Assembly (NCBI GenBank): GCA_050181295.1
Contig: JBFXDI010000196.1
Coordinates: 1 to 5,568 of the forward strand
Direction of reading: 5' to 3'
DNA length: 5,568 bases
Origin: JBFXDI01 sp050181295
GTDB lineage: Bacteria > Pseudomonadota > Alphaproteobacteria > Rhizobiales > Aestuariivirgaceae
Both the position numbers and the translations under genes were made by a program. This document shows, piece by piece, positions 1 to 4,932 of this stretch; position 1 is the first letter of the stretch, and the number at the start of each line of letters is the position of its first letter. The notes below the pieces were generated by a model. It was given only the letters and a program-made list of their open reading frames with translations. It was not told the origin of the DNA and did no database searches.

Positions 1-1
1 C

Positions 2-973
2 GCCGTGGACCTTGTCCTCATGCTGGCTTTGTTCACGGTGCTCGAGGCCACGGAGGCTGGCTTCTCCCTCATACTCGCCCTGGTGGCGCTTCTGGCCGCG
101 ACGCGCGCCTTCTACTGGCCCGCCGCTGCGGCGCTCGCCCCGACGCTCGTGCCGCGCGAGCAGTTTTCGGCCGCCTCCGCCTGCTCCTCCGCCACCTGGC
201 AGCTCACCGTCATCGTGGGGCCGGTGCTTGGTGGCCTGCTCTACGGCATCTCGCTTTACGCGGCGCAGGCCGTCGCCATGAGCATGGCCGTGGCGGCGCT
301 GCTGCTCGCCTTCCTCATAGAGGCGCGCCGCCCCGAGCGCTCGGGCGAGAGGCAAAGCATCGCCTCGCTCGTCGGAGGATTCCGCCACGTCTTCAACAAT
401 CGCCTGATCCTAGGGGCCGTTTCCCTCGACCTCTTCGTGGTCTTCCTCGGCGGCGCCATGGCGCTCATGCCGATCTTCGCGCAGGACATCCTGGTGCTCG
501 ACCCGTGGGGCCTCGGCCTTCTGCGCTCCGGCATCGGTATCGGGGCGATCTGCATGGCGATCGTCCTCGGCATCTGGCCGATCCGCCGCCACGCCGGCCC
601 GCTTCTCTTCGCGGCGATCGGCGGGTTCGGCGCAGCCACCCTGCTCTTTGGCCTTTCGACGACCCCTTGGCTCTCGATTCTGGCGCTCATGTTCATGGGC
701 GCCGCCGACATGGTGAGCGTCGTGATCCGCGACGTTCTCACCCAGGTCTGGACGCCGGACTACCTGCGAGGGCGCGTCAACGCCGCCGTGATGATCTTCA
801 TCAACGCCTCGAACGAACTTGGAGACTTCCGGGCGGGCAGCATGGCCTCGCTCATCGGTCCGGTGCCGACCGTGCTATTCGGCGGCGTCGGCATCTTCGT
901 GACGCTGCTGATCTATATCGCCGCCTTTCCGACGTTGCGGAAGGCCGATGACCTGCACAAGGGCCTGGACTGA
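2..973 (+). CDS. MFS_3-type exporter, C-terminal part (5' end outside window)
   Basis: This is a proton-driven major facilitator of the inner membrane, most like the MFS_3 / enterobactin-exporter (EntS-like) and drug-efflux group. The frame is open to the left edge, and about 323 residues are present against roughly 400-540 for the family, so the first helices are missing. Visible are the loop with FYWPAA and APTLVPRE, the GPVLGGLLYG helix signature, and about eight further hydrophobic segments. The end carries the family's conserved NELGDF followed by a G-rich last helix and FPTLRKADDL. The GTG at position 5 is probably not the real start. The gene ends at a TGA and is followed by about 300 bases before the next transporter gene on the same strand, so co-transcription is possible but not shown. 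The family assignment is firm; the substrate cannot be deduced. Confidence 0.9.
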   Translation, partial: AVDLVLMLALFTVLEATEAGFSLILALVALLAATRAFYWPAAAALAPTLVPREQFSAASACSSATWQLTVIVGPVLGGLLYGISLYAAQAVAMSMAVAALLLAFLIEARRPERSGERQSIASLVGGFRHVFNNRLILGAVSLDLFVVFLGGAMALMPIFAQDILVLDPWGLGLLRSGIGIGAICMAIVLGIWPIRRHAGPLLFAAIGGFGAATLLFGLSTTPWLSILALMFMGAADMVSVVIRDVLTQVWTPDYLRGRVNAAVMIFINASNELGDFRAGSMASLIGPVPTVLFGGVGIFVTLLIYIAAFPTLRKADDLHKGLD

Positions 974-1035
974 CGGCCATCACGCCCGATCACATCCCTG
1001 CGAGAAGGCCTGTTCCGGACGGGTCCGGGCCCCAT

Positions 1036-1194
1036 ATGTCGAGCCTTCGTTGGAAAAGAAGATTGGTGAGCACCGTGCATTTTGAATCCTATCGCTGGCA
1101 GGACCATGTCATCCGCCCCGGCCGCTGGAAGGCCGACCTGCCGACCCTCCTCGTTCCCCTCGGACTGATGTTGGCGGCCGGTTTCTGCCGATGA
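1036..1194 (+). CDS. Candidate small ORF upstream of the permease genes, function unknown
   Basis: I do not recognise this peptide. An ATG at 1036 opens a 52-residue frame (MSSLRWKRRLVSTVHF...). An in-frame GTG at 1066 gives 42 residues (MSTVHFESYRWQDHV...) and has a purine-rich stretch (GGAAAAGAAG, 1052-1061) just upstream, so it may be the better start. The product is basic and aromatic at its N-terminus and ends in a short hydrophobic run (LPTLLVPLGLMLAAGF) closed by Cys-Arg. That run is rather short for a membrane helix. Its TGA ends six bases before a foldable element, which is followed by a hairpin over the start codon of the PotB-like gene. A leader-peptide role is therefore conceivable. 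It could also be a chance ORF or a decayed gene fragment. Confidence 0.3.
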   Translation: MSSLRWKRRLVSTVHFESYRWQDHVIRPGRWKADLPTLLVPLGLMLAAGFCR

Positions 1195-1199
1195 CAATC

Positions 1200-1244
1200 G
1201 TGCCGACCCGGCCTCGCCAGGACGGGTGACAAATTCCCCGGCAC
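1200..1244 (+). promoter_or_regulatory. Foldable leader element upstream of the PotB-like gene
   Basis: An outer stem pairs GTGCCG (1200-1205) with CGGCAC (1239-1244). Inside it, ACCCG (1206-1210) pairs with CGGGT (1223-1227), and above that CCT (1212-1214) pairs with AGG (1219-1221) around a CGCC loop. A single-stranded AT-containing patch (about 1228-1238) remains. The complementarity is seen directly; a regulatory role is inference. It lies directly between the small ORF stop and the start-codon hairpin. It matches no riboswitch class that I can recognise. Confidence 0.3.
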
Positions 1245-1249
1245 ACGGT

Positions 1250-1284
1250 CATATGGCGGCGGAGCAACCACCCGCCGCCATATG
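1250..1284 (+). promoter_or_regulatory. 13-bp perfect hairpin covering the PotB-like start codon
   Basis: The arm at 1250-1262 (CATATGGCGGCGG) is the exact reverse complement of 1272-1284 (CCGCCGCCATATG), with a 9-base loop between them. The last three bases of the right arm are the ATG of the PotB-like gene. The only Shine-Dalgarno-like GGAG (1261-1264) lies partly in the left arm and 17 bases from the ATG, so folding would hide both start codon and ribosome site. No alternative in-frame ATG, GTG or TTG exists between this ATG and the upstream stop at 1192-1194. This suggests translational control, but the function is not demonstrated. Confidence 0.5.
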
Positions 1285-2133
1285 CCATTCTCCCTCCGCA
1301 ACTGGCTTCTAATCGGACCCGGCCTCGGCTGGCTGGCCGTGTTCCTGGTCGTTCCCTGCCTCCTGGTCTTCGCCAACGCCTTCTTCGAGCGCGGCGTCTA
1401 TGGCGGCATCGTCTACGAGCCGACGCTGGAAAACTTCGTGCGCGCGGCGGAACCGCTCTACCTCTCGATCGTCGCCGATTCCGCCCGCATCGCGGCGACC
1501 GCCACAGCGATCGCGCTGCTCATCGGGTATCCCGCGGCTTACGCGATCGTCAAAACGCCCGCGAACCGGCAGACGGCGCTGCTCGTCATCGTCATGCTGC
1601 CCTTCTGGTCGAACTACCTGATCCGGACCTACGCCTGGATCGTGCTCCTGAACCGCGAAGGCCTCATCAACCGCGCGCTCATCGGCAGCGGCGTCATCGC
1701 GGAGCCCCTGCCCCTCCTCTATAACGAGTTCGCCGTCGTTGTGGGGCTCGTCTACAACTACCTGCCTTTCGTCGTGCTCGCCGTTTATTCCTCGCTCCAG
1801 CGGCTCGATCATTCGCTCGTGGAGGCGTCGCGCGATCTGGGCGCCGGGACGGCGCAGACGTTTCTGAGGATCACCCTGCCGCTGACGCTCCCGGGGATCG
1901 CTGCGGGCGCGGTGTTCGTCTTCGTGCTCTCGATCGGCAATTTCGTCACGCCGGATCTCCTCGGCGGCGGTCGCATGCAGATGGTCGGCAACCTGATCTA
2001 CGACCAGTTCCTCACCGCGCGGGACTGGCCCTTTGGCGCCGCGCTCGCCGCCATCCTCATCGCGCTGATGATGGTCCTGCTCTTCGTACAGGCGGTCGCG
2101 TCCCGCCGGGCCTCGGGACTGGGAGCGGGATGA
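1282..2133 (+). CDS. ABC importer permease, PotB/PotH-like (polyamine type)
   Basis: This inner-membrane permease subunit belongs to a spermidine/putrescine-type ABC importer; it forms the translocation pore with a partner permease and couples to a cytoplasmic ATPase. Its 283 residues are normal length. The first helix lies at about 8-30. PotB/PotH hallmarks follow: the LPFWSNYLIRTYAW segment (106-119), GLIN, PLLYNEFAVVVGLVYNYLPF (144-163), and VTPDLLGGG with MVGNLIYDQF near the C-terminus. The EAA loop that docks on the ATPase is at 181-200 (Glu181, Gly187, terminal Leu-Pro). The start is the only candidate consistent with helix 1, though it lies in a strong hairpin. The PotC-like partner follows after about 145 bases, but the ATPase and binding protein are not in this window. 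Substrate class is likely polyamine or a related small cation; the exact ligand is unknown. Confidence 0.92.
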   Translation: MPFSLRNWLLIGPGLGWLAVFLVVPCLLVFANAFFERGVYGGIVYEPTLENFVRAAEPLYLSIVADSARIAATATAIALLIGYPAAYAIVKTPANRQTALLVIVMLPFWSNYLIRTYAWIVLLNREGLINRALIGSGVIAEPLPLLYNEFAVVVGLVYNYLPFVVLAVYSSLQRLDHSLVEASRDLGAGTAQTFLRITLPLTLPGIAAGAVFVFVLSIGNFVTPDLLGGGRMQMVGNLIYDQFLTARDWPFGAALAAILIALMMVLLFVQAVASRRASGLGAG

Positions 2134-2149
2134 TGGAACGGCGGCCTGG

Positions 2150-2255
2150 CAAATCCCCACCCCCGGCCCCTCCCCACAAGGGGGAGGGGTGCGAAATCCT
2201 GCAAACCTACCCCTCGGGGGAAGGTCGGCGGGAAAGGCCCGCCGGGTGGGGTTTG
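2150..2255 (+). repeat. Multi-hairpin palindromic intergenic element between the permease genes
   Basis: The gap between the permease genes is filled by a G/C-rich mosaic with near-palindromic ends. CAAATCCCCACCC (2150-2162) pairs with GGGTGGGGTTTG (2244-2255), allowing one bulged T. Inside is a 9-bp stem (2167-2175 with 2181-2189, loop ACAAG), a short CCCC/GGGG stem (2210-2213 with 2216-2219), and a 7-bp stem (2226-2232 with 2238-2244, loop AAAGG). The inner 7-bp stem and outer stem share one base, so not all pairs form at once. The form resembles the dispersed extragenic palindromes common in Rhizobiales genomes. It has no T-tract, so it is not an obvious terminator, but in mRNA it could change the ratio of the two permeases or protect transcript ends. 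Confidence 0.6.
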
Positions 2256-2277
2256 TCCTGCAGGAAGGTTGGCCGCG

Positions 2278-3057
2278 ATGCCTGAGCGCTCGCCTTGGCT
2301 CAACCTCCATCTCGGCGCCGTGATCGCCTTCCTCTATTTGCCGATCGTCGTGCTCGTGGCCTTGAGCTTCAACCGTGCGGGCCTTCCGACCGCCTGGACC
2401 GGCTTCTCGACCGAATGGTATGTCCGTCTCGTCCAGAATCCGAAAGTCCTGGGCGCGCTCTGGAACAGCCTCATCGTCGCTGTCGCCTCGACCGCCATAT
2501 CCACCGTGCTCGGCACCCTGCTCGCCATCGGCGTCGAGCAGCGAAAGCCCGGAGCGCTCGTGGAGGCGACCATGTTCGCGCCCATGATCATCCCCGACAT
2601 CGTGCTCGCGATCGCGCTCCTCTCCTTCTACGCATTGCTGGGCATGACGCTCGGGCTCTATTCGATCGCGCTCTCGCATGCGGTCTTCAACATCGCCTTC
2701 GTGGCCGCGGTCGTGCGCGCGAGACTTAAGAGCTTCGACTGGTCGCTCACCGAGGCCTCGCGCGACCTCGGCGCCTCCGAAACCCAGACCTTCTTTCGTG
2801 TCACCCTGCCCCTCATCGCCCCTTCGGTCATCGCCGGCGCGCTCCTTGCCTTCACGCTGTCGCTGGACGAGTTCATCATCGCCTACTTCACGTCCGGCGC
2901 AGGACCTTCCTCCACCACGCTGCCGATGCAGATCTACGCCATGATCCGCTTCGGCGTGACGCCGGAGATCAACGCGCTGGCCGCCATCCTGATGCTCGTG
3001 AGCTTCACGCTGGTGCTTGCCGCCCAGCGCTCGAACCGGGGACTGGTCGGCGGCTGA
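2278..3057 (+). CDS. ABC importer permease, PotC/PotI-like (polyamine type)
   Basis: This is the second inner-membrane permease of the importer and partner of the PotB-like protein. It has 259 residues, normal for the family. The ATG at 2278 is chosen because AGGAAGG (2262-2268) sits nine bases upstream; a TTG at 2269 abuts that site and is unlikely. Visible are helix 1 (about 11-31), the MFAPMIIPDIVLAIALL segment (99-115), the EAA loop at 159-178 (Glu159, Gly165, terminal Leu-Pro), and the PotC-typical SLDEFIIAYFTSG (195-207). The protein ends in RSNRGLVGG. The DNA for those last codons is duplicated at 3793-3816, beyond the toxin-antitoxin genes. Coupling to an ATPase encoded elsewhere is required. 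The family is firm; the ligand is inferred only at the polyamine-type level. Confidence 0.92.
   Translation: MPERSPWLNLHLGAVIAFLYLPIVVLVALSFNRAGLPTAWTGFSTEWYVRLVQNPKVLGALWNSLIVAVASTAISTVLGTLLAIGVEQRKPGALVEATMFAPMIIPDIVLAIALLSFYALLGMTLGLYSIALSHAVFNIAFVAAVVRARLKSFDWSLTEASRDLGASETQTFFRVTLPLIAPSVIAGALLAFTLSLDEFIIAYFTSGAGPSSTTLPMQIYAMIRFGVTPEINALAAILMLVSFTLVLAAQRSNRGLVGG
3032..3055 (+). repeat. Left copy of 24-base direct repeat (3' end of PotC-like gene)
   Basis: This stretch, CGAACCGGGG then A then CTGGTCGGCGGCT, recurs at 3793-3816 with one mismatch (3042 A against 3803 G). It contains the final codons of the PotC-like gene up to the first base of its stop. The toxin-antitoxin operon lies wholly between the two copies, and the copy-to-copy distance is 761 bases. 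Confidence 0.85.
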
Positions 3058-3064
3058 CTACCTC

Positions 3065-3093
3065 TTGTTCCCAATTCGGGAACATGCTACTAT
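3065..3093 (+). promoter_or_regulatory. Predicted promoter of the higB-higA operon
   Basis: A -35-like TTGTTC (3065-3070) and a -10-like TACTAT (3088-3093) are separated by 17 bases, with a TG one base before the -10 giving an extended -10 (TGCTACTAT). This lies immediately after the PotC-like stop and ahead of higB. Transcription starting 6-9 bases after the -10 would begin at about 3099-3102, virtually at the toxin ATG. The element match is partial (3/6 and 4/6 to the E. coli consensus), but spacing and position are good. Confidence 0.5.
3066..3084 (+). promoter_or_regulatory. Operator-like perfect palindrome in the higBA promoter
   Basis: TGTTCCC (3066-3072) is the exact reverse complement of GGGAACA (3078-3084), separated by AATTC. 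It fills the spacer between the predicted -35 and -10. HTH antitoxins of HigA type typically bind such palindromes as dimers to repress their own operon, so this is the likely HigA or HigBA site. The palindrome is seen directly; the binding is inferred. Confidence 0.6.
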
Positions 3094-3101
3094 TTCCCGC
3101 C

Positions 3102-3398
3102 ATGCAGGTCATCGCCAAGCGGACCCTTAAGCTTTTCTGGCTCAGGCATCCGCAGGCGGAACAGCCGCTTCGCCATTGGCATTCCATGGTTGACAAGGCT
3201 GAGTGGAATGGGCCTGCCGATGTGAAGGCGATGTTCGGCACCAGCGTGGATTTCGTGGCCGATAACCGCGTGATCTTTGATATCGGCGGCAACAGGTATC
3301 GGCTGGTTGTTCACGTGGCCTATCGGTATAGGCGGGTTTTGGTGAAGTTCGTCGGAACCCACAAGGAGTACGACAGAATAAGGCCGGAGAGCGTGTGA
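3102..3398 (+). CDS. higB: Type II toxin, HigB family mRNA interferase
   Basis: The predicted product is a ribosome-dependent RelE-fold endoribonuclease that cleaves translated mRNA and is neutralised by the HigA protein encoded next. The protein has 98 residues, the usual length. It opens with the family's VIAKRTLKLFW, then HPQAEQPL (16-23), WNGPADVKA (35-43), the core strand segment VIFDIGGNRYRLVV (57-70) and the conserved end KFVGTHKEYDRI (82-93). His87, Lys88 and Tyr90 are likely active-surface residues by family analogy. ATG 3102 is preferred over an in-frame ATG at 3084, which falls inside the operator palindrome and before the predicted transcript start. No Shine-Dalgarno precedes it, which fits a leaderless or nearly leaderless message. 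The stop overlaps the antitoxin start by one base. GC (about 55-57%) is below that of neighbouring genes. Confidence 0.92.
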   Translation: MQVIAKRTLKLFWLRHPQAEQPLRHWHSMVDKAEWNGPADVKAMFGTSVDFVADNRVIFDIGGNRYRLVVHVAYRYRRVLVKFVGTHKEYDRIRPESV

Positions 3399-3778
3399 TG
3401 AGACAGATGAACGTGCGCCCGATCAAGACGGAGGCGGACTACGACTGGGCGCTATCGGAGATCGAGCCTTACTTTGAAAAGGAGCCGAAACCGGGAACCT
3501 CGGCGGCCGACCACTTCGACGTGCTCGCCGCGCTGATCGAGGCATGGGAGGCGAAGCACTGGCCGATCGATCCGCCTGATCCGGTGGAAGCCATCCGATA
3601 TCGCATGCAGGAATCCGGCAGGAGTCAGTCCGATCTCGCGGCGCTATTGGGATCGCGCTCCCGTGCCTCCGAAATTCTGCGTCGCAAGCGCCCTTTGACG
3701 CTGGAACAAGCTTGGAAGCTGCACCACGAATGGAATATCCCAGCCGAGACGCTGCTGCGACCCTATCGCACGGGGTAA
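3398..3778 (+). CDS. higA: HigA family antitoxin and operon autorepressor
   Basis: This is the antitoxin partner of HigB. It has 126 residues, in two parts: an N-terminal region (about 1-55, starting NVRPIKTEADYDWAL) typical of long HigA proteins, and an XRE/HTH_3 DNA-binding domain at about 60-118. In the latter the SQSDLAALLGSRSRASEIL stretch (76-94) is the helix-turn-helix, followed by RRKRPLTLEQAWKL. It should bind HigB and repress from the palindrome at 3066-3084. The ATG at 3398 overlaps the toxin TGA in a TGATG junction and has GGAGA (3386-3390) seven bases upstream; ATG 3407 is the alternative. Toxin-first order is normal for HigBA. The gene ends 14 bases before the right copy of the direct repeat. 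Confidence 0.92.
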   Translation: MRQMNVRPIKTEADYDWALSEIEPYFEKEPKPGTSAADHFDVLAALIEAWEAKHWPIDPPDPVEAIRYRMQESGRSQSDLAALLGSRSRASEILRRKRPLTLEQAWKLHHEWNIPAETLLRPYRTG

Positions 3779-3792
3779 CGGGTGCTGATCTA

Positions 3793-3816
3793 CGAACCGG
3801 GGGCTGGTCGGCGGCT
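3793..3816 (+). repeat. Right copy of 24-base direct repeat, remnant of the permease 3' end
   Basis: It matches 3032-3055 at 23 of 24 bases. Read in the permease frame, 3795-3818 gives NRGLVGG and then TAG, so it still encodes the permease C-terminus with a stop. The one mismatch turns GGA into GGG, both Gly. Upstream codons do not match the permease beyond a few scattered bases (a shared GGTGCT at 3012-3017 and 3781-3786 may be chance). It ends only a few bases from the stop of the convergent protease gene. Confidence 0.8.
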
Positions 3817-3822
3817 AGACAC

Positions 3823-4815
3823 TCACTGCGTGGGGCCGGGTTCGCTCCAGATCCTCACGCCCGTCGCGCCGAGCTTCTTGAGGTCGGCGGTGAAATCGGC
3901 ATCGAAGGCGACCGCGATCGAGGCGCTGAAGGCGTTGTCGCCGAAGAACGTGAAGTTGAAGGGCTTGAAGTCGGCGCGCGGCTTTCCGGCCGCGATGTTC
4001 ATGCCCACGAGCACGAGCTCGCCCTCTACCCGCGCATAGACGGGTCCGCCGGAGCCGCCGGGCGACAGGTCGCAATCACCGAAGATCAGCGAATTGTTGC
4101 GCAGTACGCCCTTGGAATGGAGGCGCAAGGCGCAGGCCTGCACGATAGGTTCCTTGCTGCTCCTGCACCCCTTGGCGGCCTTGCGCATGTCGAGCTGCCG
4201 GGCCGAGACGGAAATGAGCGTGCTCGCCCTGTGGATGGCCTCCCCCGGCGTGTCGATGACCGGCGGCAGGACCTGCTTCAACCTCCTCTTCAGCCGCACG
4301 CAGCTTCGGTCGATCGCGAAGCGGCCGATGGCGTCGGGATCGAACTTGGGGATAAGGAATGTCTCGCCGTCCTTGCTGAAATCGAGCGCCAGGCGCTGTG
4401 GCCGCGTCCCCTGCGTCTCGAACCAGCAGGACGACAGCGGCTTGAAGCGCTTGCCCTTGTCGGTGATGAAGGTGTGAGCGGCGGTGCACACGACATCCTC
4501 GCTCACCAGCGTGCCGCTGGCCCACACGCCGTCGCGCCTGCGGGTCGGAGGACAGACGATGCGGCCGCTCGTCTCACGGATCATCCGCACTTCATCCTGG
4601 CTGAGGCGCAGCGCCTCGGCTGCCTTGCCGATGCGGCAGCGGTTGTCCCGCTTGCCGACGATGTTGGCGGGCACGACGGGCAGCGACGGGTTGTCGGCGC
4701 TCACTGGAGGAGCCCGGACAACGGGTGGCAGGGCCCGCGCCATGGGAACCGCAAGCAGGATGGCCGCACTCAACGCGCACACCCTCCCGCAGGCCCGTAA
4801 AGAGACCCTTCTCAA
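3823..4815 (-). CDS. Exported trypsin-like serine protease
   Basis: This is a predicted secreted or periplasmic S1-fold (chymotrypsin-like) peptidase. With a TTG start at 4815 it has 330 residues. A signal peptide comprises Arg2-Arg3, a hydrophobic core ALSAAILLAVPMA (14-26) and probable cleavage after Ala28 (ARA, then LPP). The mature protein shows the triad: His114 in VVCTAAHTF, Asp169 in FAIDRSCVRL, and Ser255 in DLSPGGSGGPVY. About eight cysteines (60, 88, 110, 130, 172, 217, 228, 248) could form disulfides, fitting export. The TTG at 4815 is favoured because GGGGGG (4821-4826) lies five bases upstream and it gives a tidy signal peptide. TTG 4881 would add 22 residues before it, and GTG 4782 would remove the basic end. 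Natural substrate is unknown. The gene converges on the permease and toxin-antitoxin genes, and no terminator is visible between them. Confidence 0.85.
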   Translation of the reverse strand: MRRVSLRACGRVCALSAAILLAVPMARALPPVVRAPPVSADNPSLPVVPANIVGKRDNRCRIGKAAEALRLSQDEVRMIRETSGRIVCPPTRRRDGVWASGTLVSEDVVCTAAHTFITDKGKRFKPLSSCWFETQGTRPQRLALDFSKDGETFLIPKFDPDAIGRFAIDRSCVRLKRRLKQVLPPVIDTPGEAIHRASTLISVSARQLDMRKAAKGCRSSKEPIVQACALRLHSKGVLRNNSLIFGDCDLSPGGSGGPVYARVEGELVLVGMNIAAGKPRADFKPFNFTFFGDNAFSASIAVAFDADFTADLKKLGATGVRIWSEPGPTQ

Positions 4816-4932
4816 CTTCGCCCCCCATGCAGACAGCAACCTTTGTCCGATTGCAGGGTATCGGTAAAGGCTATTCTGCAAGCCGGGCTTCGAAGCGAGG
4901 CGGCCCTCTCACGCGATCCTGGGCGGCCCTGA

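Noticed and set aside
1007..1031. A hairpin after the MFS gene (CCGGA 1015-1019 with TCCGG 1024-1028) as a terminator.
   Set aside because: The stem is only 5 bp, extension needs a bulge and overlapping bases, and there is no T-tract.
1033..1284. Three CATATG sites (1033, 1250, 1279), hinting at cloning junctions.
   Set aside because: Two belong to the natural hairpin arms and the surrounding sequence is continuous and native in composition; nothing supports an artificial origin.
2269..2280. TTG 2269 as the start of the PotC-like gene.
   Set aside because: It directly abuts the Shine-Dalgarno AGGAAGG; the ATG at 2278 has the correct nine-base spacing.
1309..2679. A 456-codon open frame on the minus strand across both permease genes.
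   Set aside because: It is antisense to two clear membrane permeases, runs through the intergenic palindrome, and its product is a low-complexity Arg/Glu/Asp/His-rich sequence typical of reverse-strand GC-rich DNA.
3066..3084. The palindrome after the PotC-like stop as a rho-independent terminator.
   Set aside because: The stem is short, no T-run follows, and it falls precisely between -35 and -10 elements, so an operator fits better.
3067..3086. A LexA box, since some alphaproteobacterial higBA operons are SOS-controlled.
   Set aside because: The alphaproteobacterial box is a direct repeat GTTC-N7-GTTC (or GAAC-N7-GAAC). Here GTTC is followed after seven bases by GGGA and GAAC by TATT, so the spacing rule fails.
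3712..4800. A 362-codon open frame on the plus strand across the protease gene.
   Set aside because: It is antisense to a protease with a complete catalytic triad and signal peptide, and its sequence resembles no protein family.
4899..4930. A 9-base direct repeat, GGCGGCCCT, at 4899-4907 and 4922-4930 between the GST and protease genes.
   Set aside because: Short and GC-only apart from one base; expected by chance in DNA of this composition.
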